Assembly (NCBI GenBank): GCA_001304505.1
Contig: LJUQ01000008.1
Span: 1-41,816, forward strand
DNA length: 41,816 nt
Direction: 5' to 3'
Source: Bacteroides sp. SM23_62_1
GTDB taxonomy: Bacteria; Bacteroidota; Bacteroidia; Bacteroidales; SM23-62
Shown: in pieces, positions 10,501-18,094 of the stretch
How the letters are laid out: each line of letters opens with the position of its first letter
How positions within the stretch are numbered: the first letter of the stretch is position 1
Position numbers and translations under genes: made by a program
The notes under the pieces: model-generated
Databases searched by the model: none
What the model was told of the DNA's origin: nothing
What the model saw: only the letters and a program-made list of their open reading frames with translations

Positions 10501-11402
10501 TCAAAATAGGTGATTTCTCCTGTGGCCTGGTCAAACATGGCTATACCTTCTCCAGGATTGCTGAACCAGATCCGTCGGGTATGGTCTCTGTACATATTAT
10601 TGACACCATTCCACCAAGGATCTTCCTTTGTTTCGAATTGAATCAGGTTTCCATTTTTATAAGCATAAAGTGTTTGCTGCGTTACGGAGCTTACTGCTCT
10701 GAACCAGATATATCCTTCACCACAATAGAATAATGGCAGGATAAAATTCCCTTCCAGTTGAGAGTTATTATTTATCGACGAATAGGTGATACTGTTATCG
10801 GAAAGGCAATATAAACCATTTCGTGTACCCAGATACAGACTGTCCGGTGTATTAAGAAAACCAAAAAACAGGTTGTTATTGTTGGTTAATTCAGGAAACC
10901 TGTTTGTTACTTCAACCAGACTGTCATTTTCTATTTTTAATAAACGTGTACCGGAAGGCTCATCATTTGAGATTACCCATATATCTCCATGAATATCTTC
11001 ATGAAAAAAGATGTAAGACCTGAGGAAAGGAACAGGTTCTTCAAAGTAGTTTCTGAATGATAATCCATTATATTGTGTGACACAATGCGATGCACCAATC
11101 CAGAGATTACTGTCTGAATCTTCAAAAAGTGCCCAGAGCTGGTTGTTTCCAAGGCCGTCCTGTGTGGTAAAGGTTTGAAAGGATTTTCCATTAAAACGAG
11201 ATAATCCCCCTCCATTTGTACCAACCCAGATATTTCCCCTTGAATCATGAATAGTGGCATTTACTTCAGTCTGAGGTAATCCATCCTCAAGAGAAAAATT
11301 CCGGAAGCCATACTGCTGGCCATTTAATGAACATATATTCAGTAATAAAATAAAAATTATATATGTTAATCTTGAATACATATTGCATTGCAGAATATGC
11401 AA
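7599..11402 (-). CDS. Propeller (Reg_prop)/Y_Y_Y sensor + GAF + HisKA/HATPase histidine kinase, no REC or AraC domain
   Basis: Repeated D..GNIWVGTxGGGL propeller blades, YQWKLDGLDKEWSPVSNRTEAVYPKIPPGEYTFMVRA (Y_Y_Y), TM segment, GAF-like region, EIVAHDLRNPLTSS H-box, GLGLSIVKKFVDIMGG. The likely true start is M8 (MYSRLTY). Confidence 0.9.
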   Translation of the reverse strand: MHILQCNMYSRLTYIIFILLLNICSLNGQQYGFRNFSLEDGLPQTEVNATIHDSRGNIWVGTNGGGLSRFNGKSFQTFTTQDGLGNNQLWALFEDSDSNLWIGASHCVTQYNGLSFRNYFEEPVPFLRSYIFFHEDIHGDIWVISNDEPSGTRLLKIENDSLVEVTNRFPELTNNNNLFFGFLNTPDSLYLGTRNGLYCLSDNSITYSSINNNSQLEGNFILPLFYCGEGYIWFRAVSSVTQQTLYAYKNGNLIQFETKEDPWWNGVNNMYRDHTRRIWFSNPGEGIAMFDQATGEITYFEQSNGLPNDFILNFMEDHEGNIWMGTQGGGLIQYSKNNFIAYNFESIINGDVVRAIFQDSNGDYWFGLSSAGIVKYDGSRFTPFSQDRYPGLVNVRHFIEIERNRLLILTLNGLFLSDGKNITSVSHNFGFDTPFQFSYALKDDSTLWLATLGNGVFKINSGNREQLTILNGTLQSNQVHSLYKDTRGRVWFSTNNGATVYENGTTKSYTTEDGLNNTIILQITEDFTGRFWMATFAGGINILDDKSIWHLTTSEGLTSNIIYSILTDHSGNIWAGTQNGVDRISFDSTGNIASIQHFGTSDGFTGIENNGAANYIDQEGSLWFGTVKGAMKYDPRNVEPNIVQPIIHITNIKLFYQQIQWRNDDYSKFHSGVQEWFPLPENLVLPHDSNHFTFDFEALSYQAPEKVRYQWKLDGLDKEWSPVSNRTEAVYPKIPPGEYTFMVRAMNNDGIWNVQPAEFTFRIKRAWWNSIWFISMLVIIFLGITYSIFRIRIRMVEQKKHELEELVRDKTSEVVKKNKQLEQQKEEIMVQAENLQEAYQNLERLSEIGRIITSQLTVENIVSSVYQAINNLMDATVFGIGIVNEKNHSLDFPGVIEKTETLDFLSFSLDDQLRLSVYCVKNKKEIFINDFEQEYKNYLPSITPPGKSGNSSSIIYLPLIQDKKVIGVITVQSFEKNVYTDYHLNILRNLAVYTKIALENSTAYKKIQEQTENLKIANENINKQKLEIEKVNKELVDLNQEKNHLIEIVAHDLRNPLTSSLSIANNLKTTASNLNEDERDNIKFLVGALERMNQMISRILDIRMIEQKKVNLNCEKMDFGQVLQEVYSNFEEAARQKNIKLHLQHKNLFGIADRNYLIQIFENLLSNAIKFSPKDRNVWINMEEQDGEIRINFKDEGPGVSEEDFNKLFKQFQRLTAQPTAGEKSTGLGLSIVKKFVDIMGGRVWCESEYGKGANFIVTFQKIDRSG

Positions 11403-11767
11403 ATTTAGAAAGGTCGGGCTAATTAGCCAATCAAAAAAAATTTTATTGTTAACAAAAGAGGATGGAGGGCCGATTTTTCATAATAAGAATAAATTCCTTT
11501 TAATCATTACAGATATGGTGGTGTGTAACAAAATAACAAATATGGAGTTACATTTATCAGAATACCTTCAAAGGTTTCAAGCATATTACACAGCAGATTT
11601 AACAGATTCACTGAGGCGGGCAAATCATAAATAATCAGTGTATTAAACTTTTTGAGGTCTTTGTTTGAATCTGTGGATTCCCCGTCTTCTCCCCCGTCTG
11701 GCGGATTCGGCAGTCAGGTGCGAATAAGAATTCATTTTTCATCCTCCAATATATTGAAATTTGGTTG

Positions 11768-12598
11768 TCACAAATCACCATGAGGAGGGGGGTATTCTTT
11801 CCATATAACTTCCTTCTGTCGTGAAAATATCTGATGTAAAATAAGGAATAGTAATACAGTTATTACGACTGAAGCAAAATAGACGATCAGGTAATCTCTC
11901 CGGTTGTTGAACAGGTTGGTAAGTGTAACCAGATCACTGCCATAAATATAGGATAGAACGTACCCAAAGCCATTATTGACCATATGAATAAAGATAACGG
12001 CTATCAGAGACCTTGTCTTCCAGTAAATATAACCCATTAATAATCCCGCAATAAAGGCACCAAAAAATTGCCATGGATTAAGATGTAATAATCCGAATAT
12101 AAAACTACTCCAGAGAATTGATTTGACTGGTGAATACCTTCTCAGAAATCCATCAAGAATAATCCCTCTGAGCAATATTTCCTCAAAGACAGGCCCTATC
12201 AGAACAACAAGTATAAGATTAAAAGGACTTTTACTGAGGAGCGTCTCAAATACCTCTTCCATGAATTCTGGTATTGGAATCAGGTTTGTTAACGGATCAA
12301 TGACTACTGCTACGGAAATAGTAATTAACAGCAGTAAAAGGGTTAATGAAACCGGCATGGTTCCGAAGTGTATTAAAGCTTCGGATGGTTCTGCAGATTT
12401 TTTCCTGATATGTATATACCATATGATTAAGATACCTGACAGCGTATATCCGATGAGATTAACCAGGGGGAGATTATCAAATCCTGTGATGGTACTAACT
12501 ATAAGCAGGAGAAAAGCAACTCCAACAGTAATGGCAATAAACAGTCCGAATATTCCCCAGGCCTGCGGTAGGGAAGGGTAGGGATGGGTATTGTTCAT
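11768..12598 (-). CDS. CPBP-family intramembrane (CAAX-type) metalloprotease
   Basis: EEILLRGII (EExxxR), FGLLHLNPWQF (FxxxH) and HMVNNGFGY motifs in a polytopic protein. Confidence 0.85.
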   Translation of the reverse strand: MNNTHPYPSLPQAWGIFGLFIAITVGVAFLLLIVSTITGFDNLPLVNLIGYTLSGILIIWYIHIRKKSAEPSEALIHFGTMPVSLTLLLLLITISVAVVIDPLTNLIPIPEFMEEVFETLLSKSPFNLILVVLIGPVFEEILLRGIILDGFLRRYSPVKSILWSSFIFGLLHLNPWQFFGAFIAGLLMGYIYWKTRSLIAVIFIHMVNNGFGYVLSYIYGSDLVTLTNLFNNRRDYLIVYFASVVITVLLFLILHQIFSRQKEVIWKEYPPPHGDL

Positions 12599-12844
12599 GA
12601 ATGAAAAATTTATTTTGCTTTCAGAGTAAAGTTAATAAGAAAAAGGGTTAGGTTTGGTGGTCAGGGAATGAAAATCGAAATCCGAAACAAAACCGAAAAA
12701 AGAAAACCGAAACCCCGAAAACCGGAACACAGGGAATCGAAACGGTAGAATCTCAAACTCCAACACTCACTCCCACCTCCGCCCCTTTAGGGGCGACATT
12801 TCAAGTACCCCAGGAACCATCTGCATCTCATCAAACCTGCTATC

Positions 12845-15025
12845 TCAGGCCGATCGGTTCAGAACGTCTGATGGAATCTGGGTCTTCCACAATTGTGAAT
12901 AGTATCCATCCATCCGGATAAGTTCATGATGTGAACCTGTTTCTGCTACTTTCCCATCATGAATACAAATAATACGATCAGTAATCGACAGGCTTGTTAA
13001 TCTGTGGGAAATAATAATCAGTGTCCTACCATCTTTTTTTATTTCCAGGATCAGTTTACGTATGATCTTTTCTGAGTATGAATCCAGCGCGGAGGTTGCT
13101 TCATCGAGTATTATTATGGAAGGATCCCGGTATAGTGCTCTCGCGATAGCTATCTTTTGCATTTCACCGCCTGATAGGCACAATCCGCGTTCTCCAACAG
13201 GCGTGACAAGACCATCAGGCAATGAATCGATGAGTGGAAACAATCCAGTTCTTTCAATCAGAGTAAATATTTTCTTCATATCTGGCTTTTCAATACCCGG
13301 TGCTATATTATCAATAAAATTACCCGTAAAAAGATCAATTCTCTGTGGAACAATCCCGACTATCTTTCTGAGGTTATCAGGATGAATATCCTTTATGTCG
13401 TACCTACCAATCCTTATCTTGCCTGATCTGACAGGATATATATTCATCAGGAGTGCAGCCATGGTGCTTTTGCCGCAGCCGCTTTCACCCGTAATTCCTG
13501 TTATTTCATTTCTAAAAATTGTAAGATTAAGGTTATTCAGTAGGTTATTACGATTTCCATACCTGAAGGAGACGTTCTCAAAATGGATATTATCTCTCAC
13601 ATCAGGATTCAGGCTAATAAGGAATCTTCTTTCAGTCTTATCATATTCCAGGTCCAGAATTTGAAACAACCTGTCAGCTGCGATAAGAGCATCCTGCACA
13701 GTCCTGTTCATATTTATGAGAGCAGACACTGGCCCAAGCAGGTAACCAAATAGGCTGTATAGCAGCATCAGTTCCCCCGGCGTGAGTTCCTGTCTGAAGA
13801 CCAGTAAAGACCCGATCCACAGCAATATAATCGTGACTAATCCTGTAAGCATACTGGTACCATGGTATGCGAATATCCCATGTTTACCTGCCGTAAAGTT
13901 TGAGGAAAGGAGCTGAACAAATGCAGATTCTGTCTTATTAAAAGCCAATCCTTCAAGTCCAAGATACCGTATTGTTGCAAAACCGTTTAGCGATTCAACA
14001 AGTTGGGATTCAAGATCCGCTGATTTCTCCATAACATTCCTGAGTATTCTTTTGTTCGCATGATTGAAGAGCGCATAAACAAACATAAATGCTGGAATGG
14101 CAACGACAAGTATGACAGATATTTTTATTGAAATCAGAACGGAAAGGATAACAGAAATGACGATGGTAAAACTGCTTACAACAAGTTCAATCGCGGTATT
14201 ACTGATGAAGAATCTTATTTTCACTGCATCGTTGACCCTTGAAATCAACTCTCCTGTTCGCATGGTATCGAAGAACCGGGATGGCAGTTTAAGCAGGTGT
14301 TTGTAGTAGCCTAGGATCAGGGATCCATCAATAAACTGGCCGGCTTTCATGAGAAATATACTTTTCCAGGTACCAAGGAAAATCCTGAAAAACAAAAGCA
14401 CTATCATGATCACACTCAACAGGTTCAGGAGATTACTGTTTCTGTCAGGTAATATGTTATCGATAATTTTCTGAACATATATTGATACGGTTAGCCCGAG
14501 GATACTGTAAAGGGCTGCACCAAAGAATGCGTGGATCAGAAAACCTGACTGTGGATGTATGAGATGCAGAAATCTACGGAATAATGAGATACTGTTATTT
14601 CCAGGCTTGAAATTTTCACAGGGTGTGAGGATAATTATTACACCTGTCCATAATGACCTGAATTCGTCGAACGGGATTTTATTCAGTGATCCATTTGCAG
14701 GGTCCATATAACAGATTCTTTTTCTGCTGGAACCATAAGCAACTACAAAGTGAAATAAACCATTCGGCATTTTCAAATGTGCAATGAATGGCGCTGGAAT
14801 GTCCCTGATGTTATCCGAAGTCCACCGAACTCCTTTGGCAAGGAATCCCATTTTTTCAGCAGCTTCGATAATCCCCAGTACATTTGTTCCATTCCGGTCG
14901 GTTGAGGACCATTGCCTAATTCTCGATACCGGATGCTTCAGTCCATACCATTCACCAATGGAAGCCAGACAGGCTGCACCACAATCTGTTATATCCTGCT
15001 GCCTGATTCTTGCCGGCCTTCTCAT
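12845..15025 (-). CDS. Peptidase C39-containing ABC transporter/exporter (PCAT, bacteriocin-type)
   Basis: RQQDITDCGAACLASIGEWYG (Cys), GLFHFVVAYG (His), YMDPANG (Asp); TM domain; GESGCGKST Walker A; LSGGEMQKIAIARAL signature; IIILDEATSALD Walker B. Confidence 0.95.
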   Translation of the reverse strand: MRRPARIRQQDITDCGAACLASIGEWYGLKHPVSRIRQWSSTDRNGTNVLGIIEAAEKMGFLAKGVRWTSDNIRDIPAPFIAHLKMPNGLFHFVVAYGSSRKRICYMDPANGSLNKIPFDEFRSLWTGVIIILTPCENFKPGNNSISLFRRFLHLIHPQSGFLIHAFFGAALYSILGLTVSIYVQKIIDNILPDRNSNLLNLLSVIMIVLLFFRIFLGTWKSIFLMKAGQFIDGSLILGYYKHLLKLPSRFFDTMRTGELISRVNDAVKIRFFISNTAIELVVSSFTIVISVILSVLISIKISVILVVAIPAFMFVYALFNHANKRILRNVMEKSADLESQLVESLNGFATIRYLGLEGLAFNKTESAFVQLLSSNFTAGKHGIFAYHGTSMLTGLVTIILLWIGSLLVFRQELTPGELMLLYSLFGYLLGPVSALINMNRTVQDALIAADRLFQILDLEYDKTERRFLISLNPDVRDNIHFENVSFRYGNRNNLLNNLNLTIFRNEITGITGESGCGKSTMAALLMNIYPVRSGKIRIGRYDIKDIHPDNLRKIVGIVPQRIDLFTGNFIDNIAPGIEKPDMKKIFTLIERTGLFPLIDSLPDGLVTPVGERGLCLSGGEMQKIAIARALYRDPSIIILDEATSALDSYSEKIIRKLILEIKKDGRTLIIISHRLTSLSITDRIICIHDGKVAETGSHHELIRMDGYYSQLWKTQIPSDVLNRSA

Positions 15026-15035
15026 CGGGATATGG

Positions 15036-16211
15036 TTATGGTATTAAAGTTTTTTCCCTGGCAACGTATGGATTCAGGTGATAATCGATCCTGCTGACCA
15101 GGAGCTGGAAAATGGATCTTCTTGCCATGAAACAACGGGCCTGGAAGGTCATTCCCTTTTTCAACTTCCCCTGTAAACCATTTCTCATTATCAGTAAATC
15201 CCGGTCAGGTTTGCATCTTACTTTATAAACAGGACGGTTATCAAGCAATATAAAATCGTCAGGAATATCTGTTATAGTCCCGTGAAGGGTCCCCCATTCC
15301 CTGTAGTCAAATGCGTCAACCATCATAATAATTTCCTGGCCCTCCTTCACGGACCCAATGTGAGTTGGTGTAATAAACATTTCACCAATCAACATTGTAT
15401 CGGGTGAAATGCATGCCAGCTCCACTCCCGGTTGAATATTTGATCCCTCGTAAATACCGGTGAACTGTTCAAGATATCCGGAAACAGGTGCAATAATCTC
15501 ACAATATTCCATCTCCTTTTGGATCCTGTTAATTGCAGTCCTGACCTGGATCATCGTATATTGAAGCAGGGATAATTCATTTTGCCAGTTGCTGAAAGTG
15601 CTGTTCATAAGATATTCAAGCTCACTTTTTATTAAAGATTCAGAATAAACAAGATTATCATATTCCTGGTCGCTGATGAATTTACCATGATATAGCTCTT
15701 TAAAACGTTCTTTCTCTTTCGTAGATTTTTTTAATTCTTCTTTCACCTGATGCATCCTGCTGAAATAACTGTTGTATTCAAACCTGTATTTTATTGAGAC
15801 CATTTCAGTATCTTTTTCTGCGAGAAGATTCTGTAAATCTGTCATTTCATTATTCACAAGCATTTCCTCATGCAGTTTCTGATTCAGATCATCCAGCAAA
15901 TGTCGTTGGTTGAGAGTGATTAAAACCTGACCTCTGGTAACCATTTCCCCTTCCCGGCATTGGATCTTTTCTACCTTGCCTGCAATAAGTGAACTGACAA
16001 ATGTTTTTTCACTGACAGGCCGTATGATTCCGGGTGCATTAAAGGAAGTGTTGACATTTATTAAGGGCAGACAGGACATTCCTGTAGTAAAAAAAATAAT
16101 GATTATATAATATAGAATCCTGCCTGAATCAGAGATCTTCCCCAGATAATATTCGTAGCTTCCTCTGAATTGCACGTCTGAAGAAAAATGTCCATGCTCT
16201 TTTAGGTCCAT
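15036..16211 (-). CDS. HlyD-family membrane fusion/adaptor protein of the peptide exporter
   Basis: N-terminal TM helix, biotinyl-lipoyl-like GKVEKIQCREGEMVTRGQVLITL, long coiled coil, APVSGYLEQFTGIYEGSNIQPGVELACI. The gap to the exporter start is 10 nt. Confidence 0.9.
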   Translation of the reverse strand: MDLKEHGHFSSDVQFRGSYEYYLGKISDSGRILYYIIIIFFTTGMSCLPLINVNTSFNAPGIIRPVSEKTFVSSLIAGKVEKIQCREGEMVTRGQVLITLNQRHLLDDLNQKLHEEMLVNNEMTDLQNLLAEKDTEMVSIKYRFEYNSYFSRMHQVKEELKKSTKEKERFKELYHGKFISDQEYDNLVYSESLIKSELEYLMNSTFSNWQNELSLLQYTMIQVRTAINRIQKEMEYCEIIAPVSGYLEQFTGIYEGSNIQPGVELACISPDTMLIGEMFITPTHIGSVKEGQEIIMMVDAFDYREWGTLHGTITDIPDDFILLDNRPVYKVRCKPDRDLLIMRNGLQGKLKKGMTFQARCFMARRSIFQLLVSRIDYHLNPYVAREKTLIP

Positions 16212-16225
16212 CAGTACAACATTTT

Positions 16226-16339
16226 TCAGCCACCAAACAGCAAAGTCTTCAATGTATCCCAGTTCCTGAAAACAAGAATGAAGAATATCAGGGCAACCAG
16301 GAATAAAAGGATACTGTATACGATCTTTTTTGTTTTCAT
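16226..16339 (-). CDS. 37-aa single-TM microprotein with amphipathic C-terminal tail
   Basis: Read directly from the sequence (below the ORF-track cutoff): MKTKKIVYSILLFLVALIFFILVFRNWDTLKTLLFGG*. A-rich upstream AAAAAGATAAAG-ATG; stop lies 14 nt before the HlyD start. Confidence 0.7.
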   Translation of the reverse strand: MKTKKIVYSILLFLVALIFFILVFRNWDTLKTLLFGG

Positions 16340-16363
16340 CTTTATCTTTTTAAATGTTTTGAA

Positions 16364-16437
16364 CAGGGGCTGTATCACAACCATATTTAACCGCACTTTG
16401 CTGTTAACCTTTTACCATGTTGTAACACACCCCCTGT
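16364..16437. repeat. 74-bp terminal-inverted-repeat element (copy A) between precursor 3 and the microprotein
   Basis: CAGGGGCTGTATCACAAC... and ...GTTGTAACACACCCCCTG are imperfect inverted repeats; they match the ends of the elements at 22251 and 27091. Confidence 0.7.
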
Positions 16438-16441
16438 CAGT

Positions 16442-16630
16442 CTATGGTTCAGGTTGTCCACATAATCCAGCAACAAAACTGTTGTAAGTATGTTTTAACC
16501 TGTCGCACATTTCAGCGGTATGCGAGGTTATGAATGGGATCAGCAGAGATGGACTGATTGGAATAAATCCACCTCTGATTTCCAATAACTCATGGCTGCC
16601 AAGCAGTTGTTCATTATTCGATGGTTTCAT
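16442..16630 (-). CDS. Double-glycine-leader peptide precursor 3
   Basis: MKPSNNEQLLGSHELLEIRGG | FIPISPSLLIPFITSHTAEMCDRLKHTYNSFVAGLCGQPEP; canonical L-E-x-x-GG leader next to a C39 exporter. Confidence 0.85.
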   Translation of the reverse strand: MKPSNNEQLLGSHELLEIRGGFIPISPSLLIPFITSHTAEMCDRLKHTYNSFVAGLCGQPEP

Positions 16631-16659
16631 GGTATTTTATTTGTTTTGATATATCAGGA

Positions 16660-16863
16660 TCACATATTATTGACAGCCATATTGGTAACGAAATCTGTAT
16701 ATGCATACATATTTCCCCTGATACCGGTCCCTTCATAAATATAAATACCCACATACCGGATAAGTCTTCCAAGATCATAGGCAAAACTGCCTCCATTGAT
16801 TTGAGATAATTCATTGCTATCTATCTGTCTGAGCGAGTTTGTGATTGTTTCTGATTTTTTCAT
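16660..16863 (-). CDS. Double-glycine-leader peptide precursor 2
   Basis: MKKSETITNSLRQIDSNELSQINGG | SFAYDLGRLIRYVGIYIYEGTGIRGNMYAYTDFVTNMAVNNM; canonical EL-x-x-I-x-GG leader. Confidence 0.88.
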   Translation of the reverse strand: MKKSETITNSLRQIDSNELSQINGGSFAYDLGRLIRYVGIYIYEGTGIRGNMYAYTDFVTNMAVNNM

Positions 16864-16913
16864 GGCTATTTTTTTAAAGAGTAAAACAATTGGATTAACA
16901 ATTCCCTGATGTG

Positions 16914-17102
16914 CTAATGATGTATTTCAGGTTTGCCAAGTAAACCCGCTTTAAAATTGTCCCAATCACGAATTACCTCTTCGACTGCTGCGCAGGCACC
17001 GGCAATTAAGATAGGGAGGAACCATGCAACTCCTCCGGAAGTTTCAAGCAATTCCTTTTGATCCATCAACTGGATGTCATTGAGTTGTTCGATTGTTTTC
17101 AT
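16914..17102 (-). CDS. Double-glycine-leader peptide precursor 1
   Basis: MKTIEQLNDIQLMDQKELLETSGG | VAWFLPILIAGACAAVEEVIRDWDNFKAGLLGKPEIHH; canonical KELLExSGG leader, hydrophobic core and amphipathic tail. Confidence 0.88.
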   Translation of the reverse strand: MKTIEQLNDIQLMDQKELLETSGGVAWFLPILIAGACAAVEEVIRDWDNFKAGLLGKPEIHH

Positions 17103-17314
17103 GTTTTTTGATTTTAGATTAATAATTTATAAATAAAATAAACCGGCCGGTTCTATCCCTTTATGTCAGAAATCCAGATTTATCGTACCCGGAAAATCAT
17201 ATTTTTTGAAATAATTTTTAAATAGTTGGTTCACAGACTATTATAATTACGACTCGATGGTGTATTGATAGAAAGAAGATAGGACAAAGGGAAGAGAGGA
17301 AGATGGAGAAAGGA

Positions 17315-17387
17315 TATAATTATAGCCAATGAATTTTAATCGTGGGGAGAGAAAATATAATTATACCCCACGGTTTTAATGGTGGGA
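17315..17387. repeat. Two direct repeats, ~41-bp period, upstream of the peptide operon
   Basis: TATAATTATAgCCaatgaaTTTTAATcGTGGGg followed by TATAATTATAcCCcacggTTTTAATgGTGGGa. Confidence 0.75.
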
Positions 17388-17422
17388 TTGTAAAAAATTT
17401 AAAATAAAAGATCAGTAATGGA

Positions 17423-18034
17423 TCACCTGATAAAAACAGCCATGATCAATCCGCAGGGTATTAGAGAAATGATTACAATGATGAGGCTTTTCCACCAGGG
17501 CAGGTGTGTTATTTTAGTTAATGTAAGAGTAGACATGTAAAAGATCCATAAAAAAGGTATGATAAATACTCTTAAGTTCTCGATCCATTCAGACCACGGA
17601 AGTGTATCCATACCTTTCATTATTAGAAAAGGGGCAACAAATGTTTCAGGTATCCACATAAATATGATGCATGGAATAAAAATTGTAAAGGACTGGGTTG
17701 TGAAAATTGTATCAAACTCGGGCTTTCTGTCCGTTGCGCTGACCAACAGGTAGACTACCCCGCTATAGGTTAAGAATCCTGCCAGGCCTACAGGTATTGT
17801 TGTAAAGGTCTGTATGAGATACCATTTATCAGGTGGTATTGGTAACCAGGGTGTAGCAACAGGCTTATGACCGAGCAGAAAGAAAATAAGTACTGTTAAT
17901 GAATAAAGGAAATGAAAGGTAATAAGCCACCAGAAACCAATCCATAAGGCCTTTTTCTCCTGGCTGATATCTTGAGCTGCCTTACCCGGTTCAATAATAA
18001 ATCTTAGAAAATATTTGGTTAATTTCCTTAGCAT
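17423..18034 (-). CDS. Yip1-like polytopic membrane protein
   Basis: About five hydrophobic segments; MLRKLTKYFLRFIIEPGKAAQDISQEKKALWIGFWW start is like that of Yip1-domain proteins. Confidence 0.5.
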   Translation of the reverse strand: MLRKLTKYFLRFIIEPGKAAQDISQEKKALWIGFWWLITFHFLYSLTVLIFFLLGHKPVATPWLPIPPDKWYLIQTFTTIPVGLAGFLTYSGVVYLLVSATDRKPEFDTIFTTQSFTIFIPCIIFMWIPETFVAPFLIMKGMDTLPWSEWIENLRVFIIPFLWIFYMSTLTLTKITHLPWWKSLIIVIISLIPCGLIMAVFIR

Positions 18035-18094
18035 AAGTAAGGTCTGAAACTGGATTAAATTATGAGGAAGCTGATGGGATAAATGTAATAGTAA

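Noticed and set aside
16278-16487. Plus-strand 69-aa ORF across the TIR element
   Set aside because: Spans the inverted repeat and lies antisense to the microprotein; likely spurious.
16621-16809. Plus-strand ORF antisense to precursor 2
   Set aside because: Mirror of a real coding frame, no independent support.
16614-16814. ORF overlapping precursor 2 in another minus-strand frame
   Set aside because: Precursor 2 (16660..16863) has a convincing GG leader; the overlapping frame has no family signal.
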